From: Portunus trituberculatus | Lineage: Eukaryota > Arthropoda > Malacostraca > Decapoda > Portunidae | Direction: 5' to 3' | NCBI RefSeq assembly: GCF_017591435.1 | Contig: NC_059296.1 | Span: forward strand, 13,402,938-13,466,937 | DNA length: 64,000 bases | Shown: positions 41,556 to 55,088 of the stretch, piece by piece | Layout: every line of letters begins with the position of its first letter | How positions within the stretch are numbered: position 1 is the stretch's first letter | Made by a program: the position numbers and the translations under genes | Notes under the pieces: model-generated | The model's input: the letters and a program-made list of their open reading frames with translations, nothing else | Databases searched by the model: none | What the model was told of the DNA's origin: nothing

Positions 41556-41610
<55 letters not shown>
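41556..41610. repeat. (AG)27 microsatellite
   Basis: Pure AG array. Confidence 0.95.
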
Positions 41611-41615
<5 letters not shown>

Positions 41616-41755
41616 AGGGAAGCAAAGATAAAGAAATGGAAGAGGAGAAAAAAAATAAAGGGAAAGAGAAAACGGAGTGAAGAGAATTTTCAGGACGTGA
41701 TAAATGACAGGAAAAGGAAGAGTGGAGATAAATGGAGAGAACAAAATAGTGAGGA

Positions 41756-41757
<2 letters not shown>

Positions 41758-41832
<75 letters not shown>
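41758..41832. repeat. (AG)37 microsatellite
   Basis: Pure AG array. Confidence 0.95.
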
Positions 41833-41837
<5 letters not shown>

Positions 41838-41957
41838 CAAGGATGACGATGCTGGAGGACGTTTGGTGAAGAGAAGAAAAGAAAAGGAAAAAAAATGACA
41901 AGGCAGAAAAATAATACACACTAATAAAATGAATACTAAAATGTGGTAAATAAGGAT

Positions 41958-41959
<2 letters not shown>

Positions 41960-42038
<79 letters not shown>

Positions 42039-42045
42039 CAGAGAC

Positions 42046-42143
<98 letters not shown>

Positions 42144-42146
42144 TGA
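41960..42146. repeat. (GA)n-(GACAGA)n-(GACA)n compound
   Basis: Pure GA (41960-42019), then five GACAGA hexamers (about 42020-42048), a short GA block, then about 21 GACA units (42058-42143). The hexamer looks like an intermediate between di- and tetranucleotide. Confidence 0.95.
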
Positions 42147-42255
42147 CTGGGAAGACAAGTTGGGAAAGTGACAGAGAGGAAGGCACGAAGTTGAAGGAAT
42201 TACAAGTTGAAAGGACGAACAGGACAGGCTGAGATTCCCACGAGGATGCTTAGAG

Positions 42256-42257
<2 letters not shown>

Positions 42258-42290
<33 letters not shown>
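42258..42290. repeat. (AG)16 microsatellite
   Basis: Pure AG array. Confidence 0.95.
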
Positions 42291-42292
<2 letters not shown>

Positions 42293-42594
42293 GCCACACG
42301 CCTACAGAGAGAGAGACTGGAAAGGGCACAGGTAGGTAGCGCCAGGTGGAAGAGAGACAGGTACATCCTCACTAGTCCAAGCGGCTCACGGGTGAATTGA
42401 CAGGAGTGAGATGGAGGGATAAAGTACCTGCGGCGAGTGACAGATTGCAGTAGATGTTTTGTCATAAGTACTGCAGCTTTAACTCCTGGGGTGCAGCGGC
42501 GAGTGGGGCTGAGAAGGGTGAAGGGGAAAAAATGTGAATAGAATTAATTGTTGGTTTGCGCAGGTTCAGAGGCGACTGTCACTGTGAGGGGACA

Positions 42595-42684
42595 GACGTT
42601 TAAACCCCTCCAGTGTTTTTCAAAAGGCCACAGATATGATGATTTTAGTTCACACTTTGGTTTCTGCTTCTTCTTCTTCTTCTT

Positions 42685-42715
<31 letters not shown>

Positions 42716-43160
42716 GTCATATGATCTTTCTCTTTCATATTGGTGTTTTTTCATCACCAATGATACATAATTTTTGTCATAGCATCACTAAAAGAATAAA
42801 ATCATTCTTGAAAACTTTTATAACTGTTTTCAGAGGTGAATAAATAAAATTTTTCTCGTTCATATTGTTTTTTTTTCTGGGTTGTTATGTAGAATTCATG
42901 TCACTGCATCAGAATAACCATAAAAACAGCTTACAATCATCGTACAATAGGTTAAAAGTTTAGAAGTTCAATCATAGCATCACTAGAACCATAAGAATAT
43001 TATTTGAAAATCCTATGAATTTGATTACTTGGAGTTTGCTGAACATACAGATGATCAGACTTATAATGTAATTTTTTTTTATCAGAGCATCACCTAATCC
43101 ATAAAAAAAAAAAAAAGTTTCATTGAAAATCGTACAACTTCGATTTATTAGACTGCTGAA
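42595..43160 (+). repeat. Degenerate ~110-bp tandem repeat of the dispersed TTTTCAGAGGCC family
   Basis: CAT(A/C)(A/G)CATCAC-type blocks followed by ATAAAA, GAAAAT and CGTACAA segments recur at about 42777, 42900, 42971 and 43081. Between some lie GTTTTCAGAGGTGAATAA (42825) and TTTTCAAAAGGCCACAGATA (42613), which match the core of the family at 56103 and 56223. A (CTT)16 array (42666-42714) is inserted. Confidence 0.55.
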
Positions 43161-43403
43161 CATAGTGAAGTTCGGACGACAAAGCGCTTATGAATTCAGT
43201 CCTTTGAGTCAAACTGAAGCGTTTCTATAGCAGGAGCAAAGACTCCTTGTGACATTTATTGATTTTGGATGCCAGGAAGGCGAGGACACTGACCGGGAAA
43301 GAGCGAAGGGATGAACAGCCAAACTCTGGGTGACAAGGATGTGTGAAGAACCGTGTTACTGTGAGGGAGATATGAGGCTTTGTTACTAGTTTTAATGACA
43401 ATG

Positions 43404-43411
43404 GTAGTAGC

Positions 43412-43475
<64 letters not shown>
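43404..43475. repeat. (GTA)23 microsatellite
   Basis: GTA array with one CAG interruption near the start. Confidence 0.95.
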
Positions 43476-44230
<755 letters not shown>

Positions 44231-44653
44231 TCACTAAACGGTCATGAACAAATACCATAGCAAAAAAAAAAGAGAGACAAAAGAAAAAAAAGAAAGAAAA
44301 AGTCGATGAAAACGAAATCATTTTACGAGGAACAGAGGCTCGTTCAATATGAAAAAAGATAATAATAGAAAAATTTCCGTATTATAAAAAAAATATGACA
44401 GGAAAGCGCTGGTGCATGAATTTAAAACCTTAACTTTATTGCTTTTCTTTTTTTTCCTCTTATTCTTTTGGTAAGCGAGGAAGCTCAGGACTGGATGTGG
44501 AGTTTGAGAGAGTGGAGGGAAGGGAGAGGCTGAATAGAATATGAGGAGGGCATAGATGAGACGAGGCAGAGGTGGATCTGTTGAATGCAATGAGCAGGAA
44601 GAAGGGGAAAAATATGGCTGAGGTTTGAAAGGAGAGGAAGGGAGAAGAAAATG

Positions 44654-44656
<3 letters not shown>

Positions 44657-44735
<79 letters not shown>

Positions 44736-44845
44736 CTATCTATTTATCTATCTATCCATCTATCTATCTATCTATTTATCTCTATTTACCTATCTGTCTG
44801 TCTATCTGTCTGTCTGTCTACCTACGTACATACATACATACATTA
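44657..44845. repeat. (TC)n-(TATC)n compound
   Basis: (TC)30 to 44716, then TATC/TGTC tetranucleotides and a short (CATA)n. Confidence 0.94.
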
Positions 44846-46119
44846 CCTAATCCTCAAAACCGTCAGCTAATTCAATCTAACCCTAACTGACTCAACATTA
44901 CCATCACAATACAACGCAACACAACAGCGAGAAAGTTATTGGTGGTGTTCAAAGGTGTCTCATGAATTTAGTAATAGTTTAACAAGAAATCTACATCATG
45001 AAAGGGAGAAACTCCCACTTATAAGAAGATAAATTTTAAGAATACAGTCTATTGCCTATCGGAGTCCTTCACACCACACACCCATAAGTTCTCGTCTTGC
45101 CAGGACAACTCCTTAAAATTCTCTCTGGACTTTAAAGTGAGAATTTAAGTCGCTGTAAATCGTCTACAAAATTATAGGAAGTTGCAATGCCATCCTCAGA
45201 CCAGAAGGCCTCGTCTGCCGGCCTATCGCCCGCCTTTCTTTGCCATTAATGGAAGAGTATTTTCTTGAATGGGTTCCGTCGGTTGGGATTTTCATTAGCA
45301 TAACAGCTTCCCTCAGACTTCCCTATGAATCTACATTACCATAATCATCAGGCTCCGGGCGTGGTAGAGGCGGGACCAGGCGACAGTGGAGGGGACTGTT
45401 TGTATTGTGATCATTGTGCTCATCTTCTTTTAAGTTAACTTTATTCCCTTATTTCGTCGTCCACACCTGTGATTCTTGAATTCAGGCAAGAAATTTAGTT
45501 ATTCACATTGCAATCTAGTTCGTTTACTCCACTGTCAAATCATCACAGGAAGAAGGACGGTAACAAGTAAAGTCATTCAGTCGTTCAGTCGGGCAATTCA
45601 AGGACGAGCAGAGTATTAGGAGTATGGGTGAGACTGTGTGGTGTGCCGTAAGGATAGTAATGTTGTGTGGCTGTAGAGTGTGAGAGTGAGAGATGACTAA
45701 TACTGGCATGGTGGTGAGAGATGATGAAAGAGAGGGTGAAGAGTGAGTGTCGGGAGGCGTGGTGGGGAAGAGTACGAAGAATGTAATAAAGAAGAGCTTA
45801 ACGGAGGCAAGCGGCACGCGAGTCTAATACATAGTTGGTCCTCCACTTTACGACGAGCTGGTGTCTTCGATGACCGGGAAAAAAGTGCCCCGTGTTGAAT
45901 GGCAGAGCAAAGAGGAAGACCGCAGCACGCATCCATCTGTCTGGCACCTGTGTGTGAACTCCCGCCGCACCCTCCCACTTTCTCTTGTTACTAACTTATT
46001 CATCATCTCGAGCAACTCCTGCACCTCATCACTCCCTCACGCCGCCATTACCCAGACTCCCGCATTGTCATGTTACGTCACTCAGTGCTGCACTCGCTAA
46101 TGATTTGATATTGTCTACC
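44846..46119. other. Unique sequence, no gene recognised
   Basis: 45180-45440 is repeat-free with balanced composition and no open frame, a possible non-coding conserved block. No gene supported. Confidence 0.35.
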
Positions 46120-46560
46120 TCTATACACCTGGCCGATGTAAGCTCATGTAAACGCAAGTGTTGATTGATTTCCATTATAACGTGTAACAATATTAATCGT
46201 ATTGTTCTGCACAGCAATAATAAATAGTAAAGAAATTATAATATCATGTGAGAGTGACCAGTAATGTTTATCAGTATTTATACACAGCTAGCCAAGATAA
46301 ATGTTTATGTGAGCAGAAATTAACTTATCTCCATCATGACGTGCAGCATTGTGAGTCTCATTAGTCTAATAACACTGAATCTATAATGAAGAGAAAGCAC
46401 AACTGTGAAAATTGATGTACATTATCTTTCTAACTACATCTCTGTACTCTATACCTAAAGTTATGTATGTACGCAGGAGTTGATTGATTTCCACTATACC
46501 ATGTGGCGCTGTGAATCGCGTCATACAGTAACAGTGATAGTAAATGAAAAAACACATTTG
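46120..46560. repeat. Degenerate tandem repeat, unit about 160 bp, three copies
   Basis: GTTGATTGATTTCCATTATAACGTG (split here: GTTGATTGATTTCC, then ATTATAACGTG) near 46162 recurs as AATTAACTTATCTCCATCATG near 46317 and as GTTGATTGATTTCC, then ACTATACCATG, near 46479. Each is followed by TGTGA(G/A)TC and TAATA(A/G)TAAA-type sequence and preceded by ATGTAAGC or GTGAGCA-type blocks. Confidence 0.6.
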
Positions 46561-46683
46561 AATATTCAAATTAGACAAGAGGCGCCCCGAGTGAAGCAGT
46601 CTCGCGAATACTGAAGCGCTGCACCTGAATCCATTTGCTAATCCAGTCCGCTCTCCCTCTCTCTCTTTACCAAACTCTCTCCT

Positions 46684-46686
<3 letters not shown>

Positions 46687-46724
<38 letters not shown>
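46687..46724. repeat. (CT)19 microsatellite
   Basis: Pure CT array. Confidence 0.94.
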
Positions 46725-46726
<2 letters not shown>

Positions 46727-46949
46727 TTTCATTACCCACGGCTTAGCTAATGCGGTGCATCTGAGAGGGATAACCCAGGAGCGCCCTTGCAACGCTCTAA
46801 GTGTCTCGAGAGGATATCAATGTGTCCATAATTGCTTCATTGATTCATTTCACTGAGCCGAAGATCAAGTGGTGCTGCTGCTGTGTTTGTGGCAGAAGTG
46901 TACGCAGATGGTTAATTTTGCTCCATTCTATCCACGTTTACCCTTCGGT

Positions 46950-47430
46950 TAGGCCCACACCTGTACTGTATTGCCATTGATTCTTCTTCGTTTCGTATAT
47001 GAGACCCACATCAGCCCCACACCTGCAGTATTCGTGCCAACAATTTATTATGCTCTATGTGTGGCCCACTATCTTCTACATCTGCAGTATTCGTTTCCCA
47101 CGCTTTTTTTCATATATGCATACCCCAAACCCACTCACACTTGCAGTATCCATGGCCGCATCCACTCACGCCTACATCTGTTTTTATGTATACTTGTCTC
47201 GCACCTGCCCAACACATGCAGTATTCGTGGGCACACATTTCATTCTAGTTATATTTTTCTGTTTTGTTTACCTATCATTTTGTTTATTTATCTATTTATT
47301 CTTTTTTTCATTTCTTTATATTTTCATTTATCTATTTATTCATTTATTTATTTATTTCATTACTTTTTTTTTCTTTTTAGGTATACTTGCCCCACACCCG
47401 TCTCACATCTACAATGCCCCGGCAACATTT
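46950..47430. repeat. Degenerate minisatellite, unit about 60 bp
   Basis: CACACCTGCAGTATTCGTG and variants occur at about 46958, 47020, 47080, 47138, 47212 and 47402, separated by pyrimidine-rich and (ATTT)n-like sequence. The overlapping 197- and 146-codon frames are repeat artefacts. Confidence 0.65.
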
Positions 47431-48004
47431 TTAACATAAAAGCTACACACATCCTTTCACCCACAAAATGTACCGTACCCACGACTTGCCTACACAGTAA
47501 ACTTTTCCCAGATTGTTCAGTGACATTAACATATTGTTTTCATTGGCTTCCACTCTTTTTTTGATAATGTAGTCGGTGTATGTACAAACGTGGTTCAGGA
47601 GCACAAGACGTAACAACAATAATAATAATCACATCAATAGTTATGAAACAGAGGCAATGAAACGTACTTAGAGGCACAGGCAATACCTGCATTTACAAAT
47701 ACTATTACAACTACATTACAGCGCCAATGAAAAGGTTCTCAGCGTGTCTTTCAAATGAAATGTGGAAATTTAAGAAATTATAACTGTTTCACACTGATGG
47801 GGAAAAGTATGTAGCTACTTCATCTCCTGAATTACACAATAGCTATGCATCAGAAAAAGTATCGAGCTTTGCTGGACTTTTTATCATAGAGGACTTTTAC
47901 TGCTGGATATAGTATCATAGGAGTTATGTACTTAGTAAACCGAAATCATGAAAACGAATTTAAATAAATAAATAAATATAAAATAACGATGATTGCGATA
48001 CGTC

Positions 48005-48230
48005 TGACGAAGACGACGATGCGGGTTTCCACGATAACGATGAGAGTTACCACGATAACGATGCGATTTTCCACGAGTTTTCACAATAACGATGCAATTT
48101 GCTACGATAAAGATACGATTTCAGTTTCTACGATAAAAATACGGTTCCATGATAACGATGCGAGTTTCCACGATAATGGTGAGATTTCAGTTTTTACAAT
48201 AATGATGCGATTCCACGATAACGTGGCGCG
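48005..48230. repeat. Degenerate minisatellite, unit about 21-25 bp
   Basis: TTCCACGATAACGATGCGA and close variants occur about ten times in succession, with copies missing a few bases. Confidence 0.85.
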
Positions 48231-48274
48231 CGTAGTGATAACTGTATGTTGTTTTGGTGTAGGTACTTATCTGC

Positions 48275-48720
48275 ACAGGCACCAGGACGAACCCTTCCTC
48301 CCCAAGGATCCGCCCCAGCAGTCCTGTGGGCGTGAGGGCTGTGACGATGCAACCTTGCCGCGCCTCACACGGCTCACCATGAGCAATGACCTGCCACACG
48401 CCACGCCCCAGCCTGTCAAAAAGAGAGCCCTCTCACCCCTAAAGGATCCCCCTCGTCCTGCCAGTGCCCGGTACATGGCGCACAGCGTGCCATACACCAC
48501 GCCCCAGCCATTGTCATGAAGAGACCCCTCTCATCCCTAAAGGACTCTCCTCGTCCTGCCAGTGTCTGGTACATGGCGCACAGCGTGACCTCCTTCATGT
48601 CGAGTTGTTCAGCCCAGTGCCATCACAACCCAGGGACCCGTACACACCCTCCACCAGACTATGGAAGGAGTCCTTATCACCCTTTTAGGACTCCCCCTAT
48701 CTGGTGAACGGCAGACATTG
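48275..48720 (+). other. GC-rich, coding-like segment with 97-bp tandem duplication
   Basis: Starts after a possible acceptor (TATCTGCACAG, ending about 48277). A plus frame runs to a stop at 48519 with balanced composition (HRHQDEPFLP, then LSPLKDPPRP). A unit of about 97 bp carrying ACGCCCCAGCC, CCCTAAAGGA, CCTCGTCCTGCCAGTG and TACATGGCGCACAGCGTG occurs at about 48402 and 48499. A weaker third trace lies near 48668. The duplication breaks the frame, because 97 is not a multiple of 3. I do not recognise a protein. It may be a decayed exon, a repetitive element or a GC-rich minisatellite. Confidence 0.35.
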
Positions 48721-49755
48721 ATCCCTTGCTGATGGCAACCCCTTGCCTAGTGTGACGCGCTGCAAGTGGATGACTATAGTGAAGCTTGAGGCCGCCAAGG
48801 AAAAGAAGGACTTGCTGCCAGTTCCCTGCCTTGGGCCCTAGGCTGGACCCGACAGCCACCTTCTCCCCCCGTGTAGGCTCAAGGCCGTCACGACCCTCGA
48901 CCAATTTTGGCCGAAACTTATCAAACTTCTTTTAAATTTTGATCCGTATATAAAATCATCGATTGTAAGTGCCCCTTTTTAAGTAAAAAATTGCTTTGGT
49001 TTGAAAGTGCATGTGCAGGAGTCAACTGGTCGATGAAACAAGGTGAATCAGTTTGCTCCGGAGTATTACCTTGCATGTTTCCTGCCGTGAATGTGTTCAT
49101 GTTCATATGTGACTACATAGAAACAATAATCCAATCACATATTGCTTTGGTACCTCTGCCTGTCAATTCGTACACCGAATGGTATGAGATATTTTGAATG
49201 AAATAAATTCAAACAAAATATTCTAAAATTAGCCGTAGAGAGCTTACAAACTATTATGACCTCGTTGTAAAACCCTTGACCTACCGCAACATATAAAGGG
49301 TTCTTTGGATACTCAGATACTAATAAACAGTAGGTAAAATCGCACACCGAGACATTGCCTTTGCCTGAGTGAAGTGTGCTGTACCACGTATAATACTGTA
49401 CGTAAAGCACCTTGTTGAGTTGGGACAGGAGCGTTGACACTCCAACAGACATCCCACTCATGATTCAGGCTCTCTAACCAGACGGTCTCTCAAAACCAAG
49501 ACAAGTGTTTTCCTTATTTCTTGAGAATTAAAAGAAAAATTATATTTTCTTCATGCTGTAGACCACAAGATGAAGCGTAGACCGCATACCAAAGGAGCTT
49601 TATTATGACTCATGGGCTACATACCAAAGTAACACCCTATCTTGTCTGCCTTTTTCACTCCATGAAAACAAGAAACTCATCTTTAAATTCTATTATATAT
49701 ATGAGGAGAAGCTTCTGCCATGTACACGTGATATACATTATCAGAATGTATATCA
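48721..49755. other. Unique sequence, no gene recognised
   Basis: Short frames only. 48720-48920 continues the GC-rich composition of the previous segment; the rest is A/T-rich. Confidence 0.4.
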
Positions 49756-49900
49756 CCGCCCTCTATCGCCTAGGCTACAAACTGTTTTGATAAGCGCAGC
49801 GCTATCTTTCGGTATTTGTGATAACTATTTGTGTAACGTCACCATCTATTGGTAAAGTTTCGTACTAGTTTTGGCGACTACACTGCCCTCTGTCGGTGCA
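49756..49900. repeat. Four spaced copies of a GCCATCTRTCGGT-like core
   Basis: GCCCTCTATCGCC (49758), GCTATCTTTCGGT (49801), ACCATCTATTGGT (49841) and GCCCTCTGTCGGT (49885) lie 43, 40 and 44 bp apart. This is a decayed short tandem repeat. The core resembles the GCGCCATCTATCGG-type motif frequent in arthropod interspersed repeats (from memory). Confidence 0.6.
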
Positions 49901-50050
49901 TTTTTTATTCTCTAACAACTGGTAATAGGTAAAGTAGCTCGTGCTTATTTGAGTAATCAACGAGGGACGGTAGTTACTGGCGAAGCACTTGACGTGTAGT
50001 GAAGTCTCGTGACGCACAGGGGAGGAACAAGCCAATGATCATCTATTTAT

Positions 50051-50074
50051 CACACACACACACACACACACACA
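50051..50074. repeat. (AC)12 microsatellite
   Basis: Pure AC array. Confidence 0.92.
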
Positions 50075-50725
50075 GCAGCGTCATGATGTGCTAATATACA
50101 TACATCAAGAGCCTCCCTCATCATGCCTGAATGCTTATTTAGGCGAGCGAGCAGGGGAAGAGAAGGAGGCACGGAGACGGAGAGTGAGGAAGAGAGAGAG
50201 GGAGAGAGAGGCAAATAGATACACAACAAACCAAAGGAGACGCTGAATAAGCCACAAGAAGCGCCGCAGTCCCGTGTTCTGGGCACCAGGGTGTCCCAGC
50301 ACACGAGACGCACTGAGACGGGCGTCGTGTCCCTGGGAGATTATTCATAAGCTGCAGACTCACCGCTGACCGCGTGTGCTCAGCCTATCCCTGTGTGCAG
50401 CCTCGCAATTGCCAGAGGAAGCTTTTCACGGGCACTAGTAATGGTTCTTCCTCGAACGTGAGTTGTGAGATTATGCAAGGCCAAAGACCAGCGTGAAGAG
50501 CTGGGTCACGGTGGAGCAGGGTGGGAATGGAAGTTTGGGATGTTAGGAGGGTTACCAGGTGTAGTGTGGGGAAATGGTTTTGGTGTTCGTCTTTATAAAC
50601 ATTGCAGCATCTCATCTCATCTACTTTTAACAAGCTCTAGTATAATTTACAAGTCTGTTTCTAATGGTTTTACAAGGATTCTGCATCATCAGTATGGGAA
50701 AAAACATGCATGAAAAGCCAATAAC

Positions 50726-50867
50726 TCATCCGTGTGGCCTCTGAAGAACAATCCTTATGAGAGAATGTATAGCGTTAGGTAACAAACAGTCTTAGTCTGT
50801 CGACAAAAAAAAAAATTCAATTCTTATCATGTCACTTATGAAGAATTATTCTTATGAGGAAACAATG
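50726..50867 (-). repeat. Dispersed-family fragments, minus orientation, two tandem cores
   Basis: CGTGTGGCCTCTGAAGAACA, then ATCCTTATGAGAGA (50731-50764), and a weaker CATGTCACTTATGAAGAATT, then ATTCTTATGAGGAAAC (50828-50863), are reverse complements of the core at 56103-56145. Confidence 0.6.
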
Positions 50868-52670
50868 TTAAATAATACTATCCTAACTCTGTTGGAGAGT
50901 TCTGCTCGTGTGACAGAGGAAGGTGGCGAGGCTCAATGCAAAATGTACATAGGCAGTTATCAAGCGGTCCACACAGGAAGGTAGCACCGGCCCACCCTGA
51001 TGCCCTTTAGTAAATACACAACCAGCACCACCGACCGATATAGCACAGGTCTGCCCACCACCCTTTTCCCTGCACTCGTTCACTTTCTTTATTTTCCTCT
51101 CTCTATCTTCCTTCCTCTCTTTCCGTACTTTGTTGTCTTTGTCATGAACGGATAAAAAACAGCTGCACTTACTCAGACATAACATTCGTAACTACTTGGG
51201 ATGATTAGTCGTGCTGCCATAGGTGTTTTATCATACTGGTGCCACAAAACTAGAATCTTAAAAGCATCCTTCAAAACTCTAACTGATTTCCATTTGACCA
51301 TGCGGCGAAGCGTTAAGGGTACAGACATATATTCTTTTCTCTCTTTCTCTCTATTACGTTTGGAAATCAGTGTTAATGGCTAAGCTTATCAATGAGCAGC
51401 ATAGTGTAAACGTGCACGAGTATGTAGCGCACAATGTAACAGAGTATGTGATGCGCTAAACAAGGAATAAGAGAAGTTCAATTAATGAATCTTCCTTTAG
51501 TTCATCTACCAGAATTAGATGCTCATTTGGGCTTCTCTCTCCCCTCTCAAGCGTTCGTGTAAGATCTTCCTGACAAGGCTGAGGGCGTCGAGAGGTTCTT
51601 GGTATCACCTGATCGATCACCCCCATGCCACCTTACCCTCACTCCTGACCGTCACCAAGACACTCTGCTTCCCACTTACACATACTCGTCGTACCCACGC
51701 CTCGCCACCTCTGTCCTCTCTCTAACTTCCCTGGCTCCTTCTACCGCTCACTCTTGCGTCCTTTGCACTTGCCAATATCCTCTGTAAACTTTGGATCAGC
51801 TTTCTTTTCTTAAATTACTAGTAGATATACGATTGCATTTTACGAAGTTCCAAGAAGTCATCTGGACTATAGAGGTTAATCCGTTGTCAAGGTTGAGGTT
51901 TGTATATTATCGTCAACGCACCGCTGTTCACCCTGTTAAATGTTGCCACCACCTAGCAAAACACAAGATAACTCAGCCTTGCCGCTTCTGAAATATAAAT
52001 CTGAGACTTTCTCATATTGTGTCCTCTGCAAGCAATTCTCTAGAAACAATACTTACCGGACACCCAGCTTGTCTGAATCAGCAGCGACGAGACCTCTCTG
52101 CCTCGTATACATACCACCACACTACATCCTGGTAAAGAAAGGAAAGCACACATAAGAATATAAGACGCTACAAAGTTCCCGTGGCGTATCTACAGCAGCA
52201 AGCCGCAACGCTAAACATGGATGCACACAATTACTCACCAGTCTTTATTCCCTTGCGTGTAAAGGAAGCAGACGAAGAGAACAAAGAACAAGAAAACAAA
52301 CATAGCATAACCTCGCTAACTTACCACTCGCTCCCCCCAAAAAAATTAAAGTAAACAGAATGAAAGTTTCAAAATGAGAACCCAGTTTATTTCCGAAACG
52401 TACTAATATTATCAAAACCAACACAAAACATTAACTAGAAACACACTCCATCTCGTAAAAGCATCGAAATTGGGTCTCACTCTATTCTCAGGCGTAACAA
52501 AGGCCCTATAGAAAGTGTCAAGTTTATACTCACATCCAAAGTTCCGAGAAGCGTCCTCAGTAGCCACCCAACGAGGGCACAACTCGGCCCTCTCACCCCT
52601 CAGCCATCGACTATCCTGCTCTGTGTTTGTAGACGAGAGCAGCGGAGGAGGGAGACGGGAGGAAGGAAGA
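50868..52670. other. Unique sequence, no gene recognised
   Basis: About 1.8 kb without simple repeats of note. Small frames, none with a recognisable domain. Confidence 0.4.
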
Positions 52671-52674
52671 AAGA

Positions 52675-52703
52675 AAGGAAGGAAGGAAGGAAGGAAGGAA
52701 GGA

Positions 52704-52779
<76 letters not shown>
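52675..52779. repeat. (GGAA)n-(GA)n compound
   Basis: GGAA to 52705, then (GA)32 from 52715. Confidence 0.94.
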
Positions 52780-52781
<2 letters not shown>

Positions 52782-52939
52782 CGGAAAGAAACGAAGGAAG
52801 AAGGGGAGAGAGAGATGTGAAGAACAGAAGTAAAGGAGGGGAAGAGAGGAACGGAGGGTGAGACGAAAAGTACATAGACGGAGTAGCTAAGTTGAAGGAG
52901 AGTTGATACATAAACTAAGAACAGAAAAGAAGAAGGAGG

Positions 52940-52990
52940 GAAAGAAGGAAGGAAGGAAGGAGGGAAGGGAGGAAGGAAGGAAGGAAGGAA
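52940..52990. repeat. (GGAA)n imperfect array
   Basis: GGAA/GGGA tetranucleotides. Confidence 0.85.
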
Positions 52991-53153
52991 AACGGATGAA
53001 GAGTAAACAGACGAAGATAGTAAAAGAGTAGATAAGTAAGTATACGACCTGAGAACAGGAAGAAGAAAGAACGGAAGAGAGAGATGGAGAACAGGAAGAA
53101 GGAAAAAGGAAAGGATGCTGAAAAATTGGACAAAGTTTGTGGTGAGATGAGTA

Positions 53154-53156
<3 letters not shown>

Positions 53157-53211
<55 letters not shown>
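53157..53211. repeat. (GA)27 microsatellite
   Basis: Pure GA array. Confidence 0.95.
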
Positions 53212-53217
<6 letters not shown>

Positions 53218-53873
53218 GAATGGAAGATAAACAGACGGACAAAGTTGGTGAGAGGTAAGTGAGTATGTGAGAAACGCAGACACATGAACATAGGAATAAA
53301 GGAAGGATGAACGAACAGAGAAATGAAAGATAAACAGATAAATCACACTGGTTAAGCAAAAATTAAGACAGTGTATGAGAACAAGAACAGGAGGAAGTGA
53401 GGACAAAGGGAATAAGAGAGAGAGAGAGAAAAAGAGAGATAGAGAGCTAGAGAAACATAGAACACACACACACACACAGGAGCTGGAGAAAAGTCCCCTT
53501 GGTGAAGATGGATGGAAATACTGGAGGGACAGGAAGGGCCGGAGCGAGGCTGATGGTGTAAACTTGGACGTGTGCTGGAAGTGGATTCGTGTGTATTTAC
53601 CAGTAGCTTTCGGGCACGGCACTCCTGCTCCCTTTCTGGCCGACTTTCAAACGCGAGAATATTAAGAAGAGTGTGACGTAAAAGCATATCCAACACCAGC
53701 TGCTTCCTAGTAAAAAATAAAAAGATAAAAAGAGAACAATGACATTAAATGAACTAGAAAATTATTTCATAGTACATATATGCTCGAGAAGAATATAGAG
53801 CTGAAATATTAAAAAGTGTGAAAAGTTGTATTTTGTTGATGGAAACAGATATATGGAAACAGATATATGAGAG

Positions 53874-53877
<4 letters not shown>

Positions 53878-53919
<42 letters not shown>
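53878..53919. repeat. (GA)21 microsatellite
   Basis: Pure GA array, preceded by a duplicated GGAAACAGATATATG. Confidence 0.95.
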
Positions 53920-53920
<1 letters not shown>

Positions 53921-53927
<7 letters not shown>

Positions 53928-55088
53928 GGAAAGACGCCCCCGAGCCCTGAATGCAAACGGAAATAAGCAAAACAATGGCGAGCAAATGGCGAAATAAGCG
54001 AAGCGATAGAGAGGGACGAGAAGAGACGCACGCCGAATAAAGAAGGGAAATGGAAGGGGAGGAGGAAAAGACGCCAATAAAACATGCTAACTGCCCTGAG
54101 AACCAACGAACAAACAGACAGACAATGAGAAACAGTTTGCGAAGGGACTGAAAACAAGAAATTCAATTCAGATAGGAGCGAACGAAAGGCTACAACCAGA
54201 AGGATAAAAAGAAAATGGAAAGAAAGCGAAAAAAAGAACCAAACGAAATGAAAAGAAACAAATTGAAGAGGGAAAGGATTATATAACTGAATCTGTGATG
54301 AGGAGAAGCGAACGGAGGGGAGAAGTGAACGAAGGAAGGTGGGAAAACGAGGTTGCAGAGAGGAGCGGAGTAAAACGGAGATAGAAAGATGGGAACGGCA
54401 TGAGGGAAAATGGAAAAAAGAGAGAAAAGAGAGAAAAACACCTGTCTGCAGCACCTCTCCTCCTCCACCTGGCAGTGAAGGCACACCTGAGTCCCTCCCA
54501 CTCGCCCACACGTGTCTTCCAACACCGCCACGATAAAGGCCACTTCTTGTCTTTTCGCTTCATGATTGGCTTGTCCAGGCAGATGAGGCAGACTGACACA
54601 CAGACACAGACAGCTAAAGGATGAAGGACTGACAATCATATACACAAAGATACACAGACACAGACATAGACAGGTAGAGAAAGAAATAGGAAAGCATTAT
54701 AAACAGATGCAAACAGGTAAAGGAATGAAGAGAGGCAAACATATACACACACAGACGATCACACAGACAGATAAGAAGGAAGACAGAATTGTAGGCAGAT
54801 AGAGACAAATAAAGATAAATAGACATATATGGGTACACTGACAGACAAACAGACAGCCAGACAGTCAGAAAAGCAAGAAAAATTAACAAACAAGAAGAGA
54901 CCAACACACGAAGACACAAGGACAGGGAAACGGATAGATAAATGAATAGATATACAAAGAAGAAAGAGGGATGCACACAGACAGAAAGACGGAAAAGATA
55001 GACCGATGAAAGAGATGAATGAGGACAGACAGACAAAGAAAATACAAAGCTAATTGAAAGATAAACACGAGAGAGAAAGAAAGCAGAA

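Noticed and set aside
41440..42329. Minus frames of about 250-260 codons
   Set aside because: They read CT and CTGT arrays; no complex sequence beyond the repeats.
52412..53622. Minus-strand frames of 315 and 235 codons
   Set aside because: They run through GGAA and GA arrays; composition is Ser, Leu, Phe and Pro only, with no domain.
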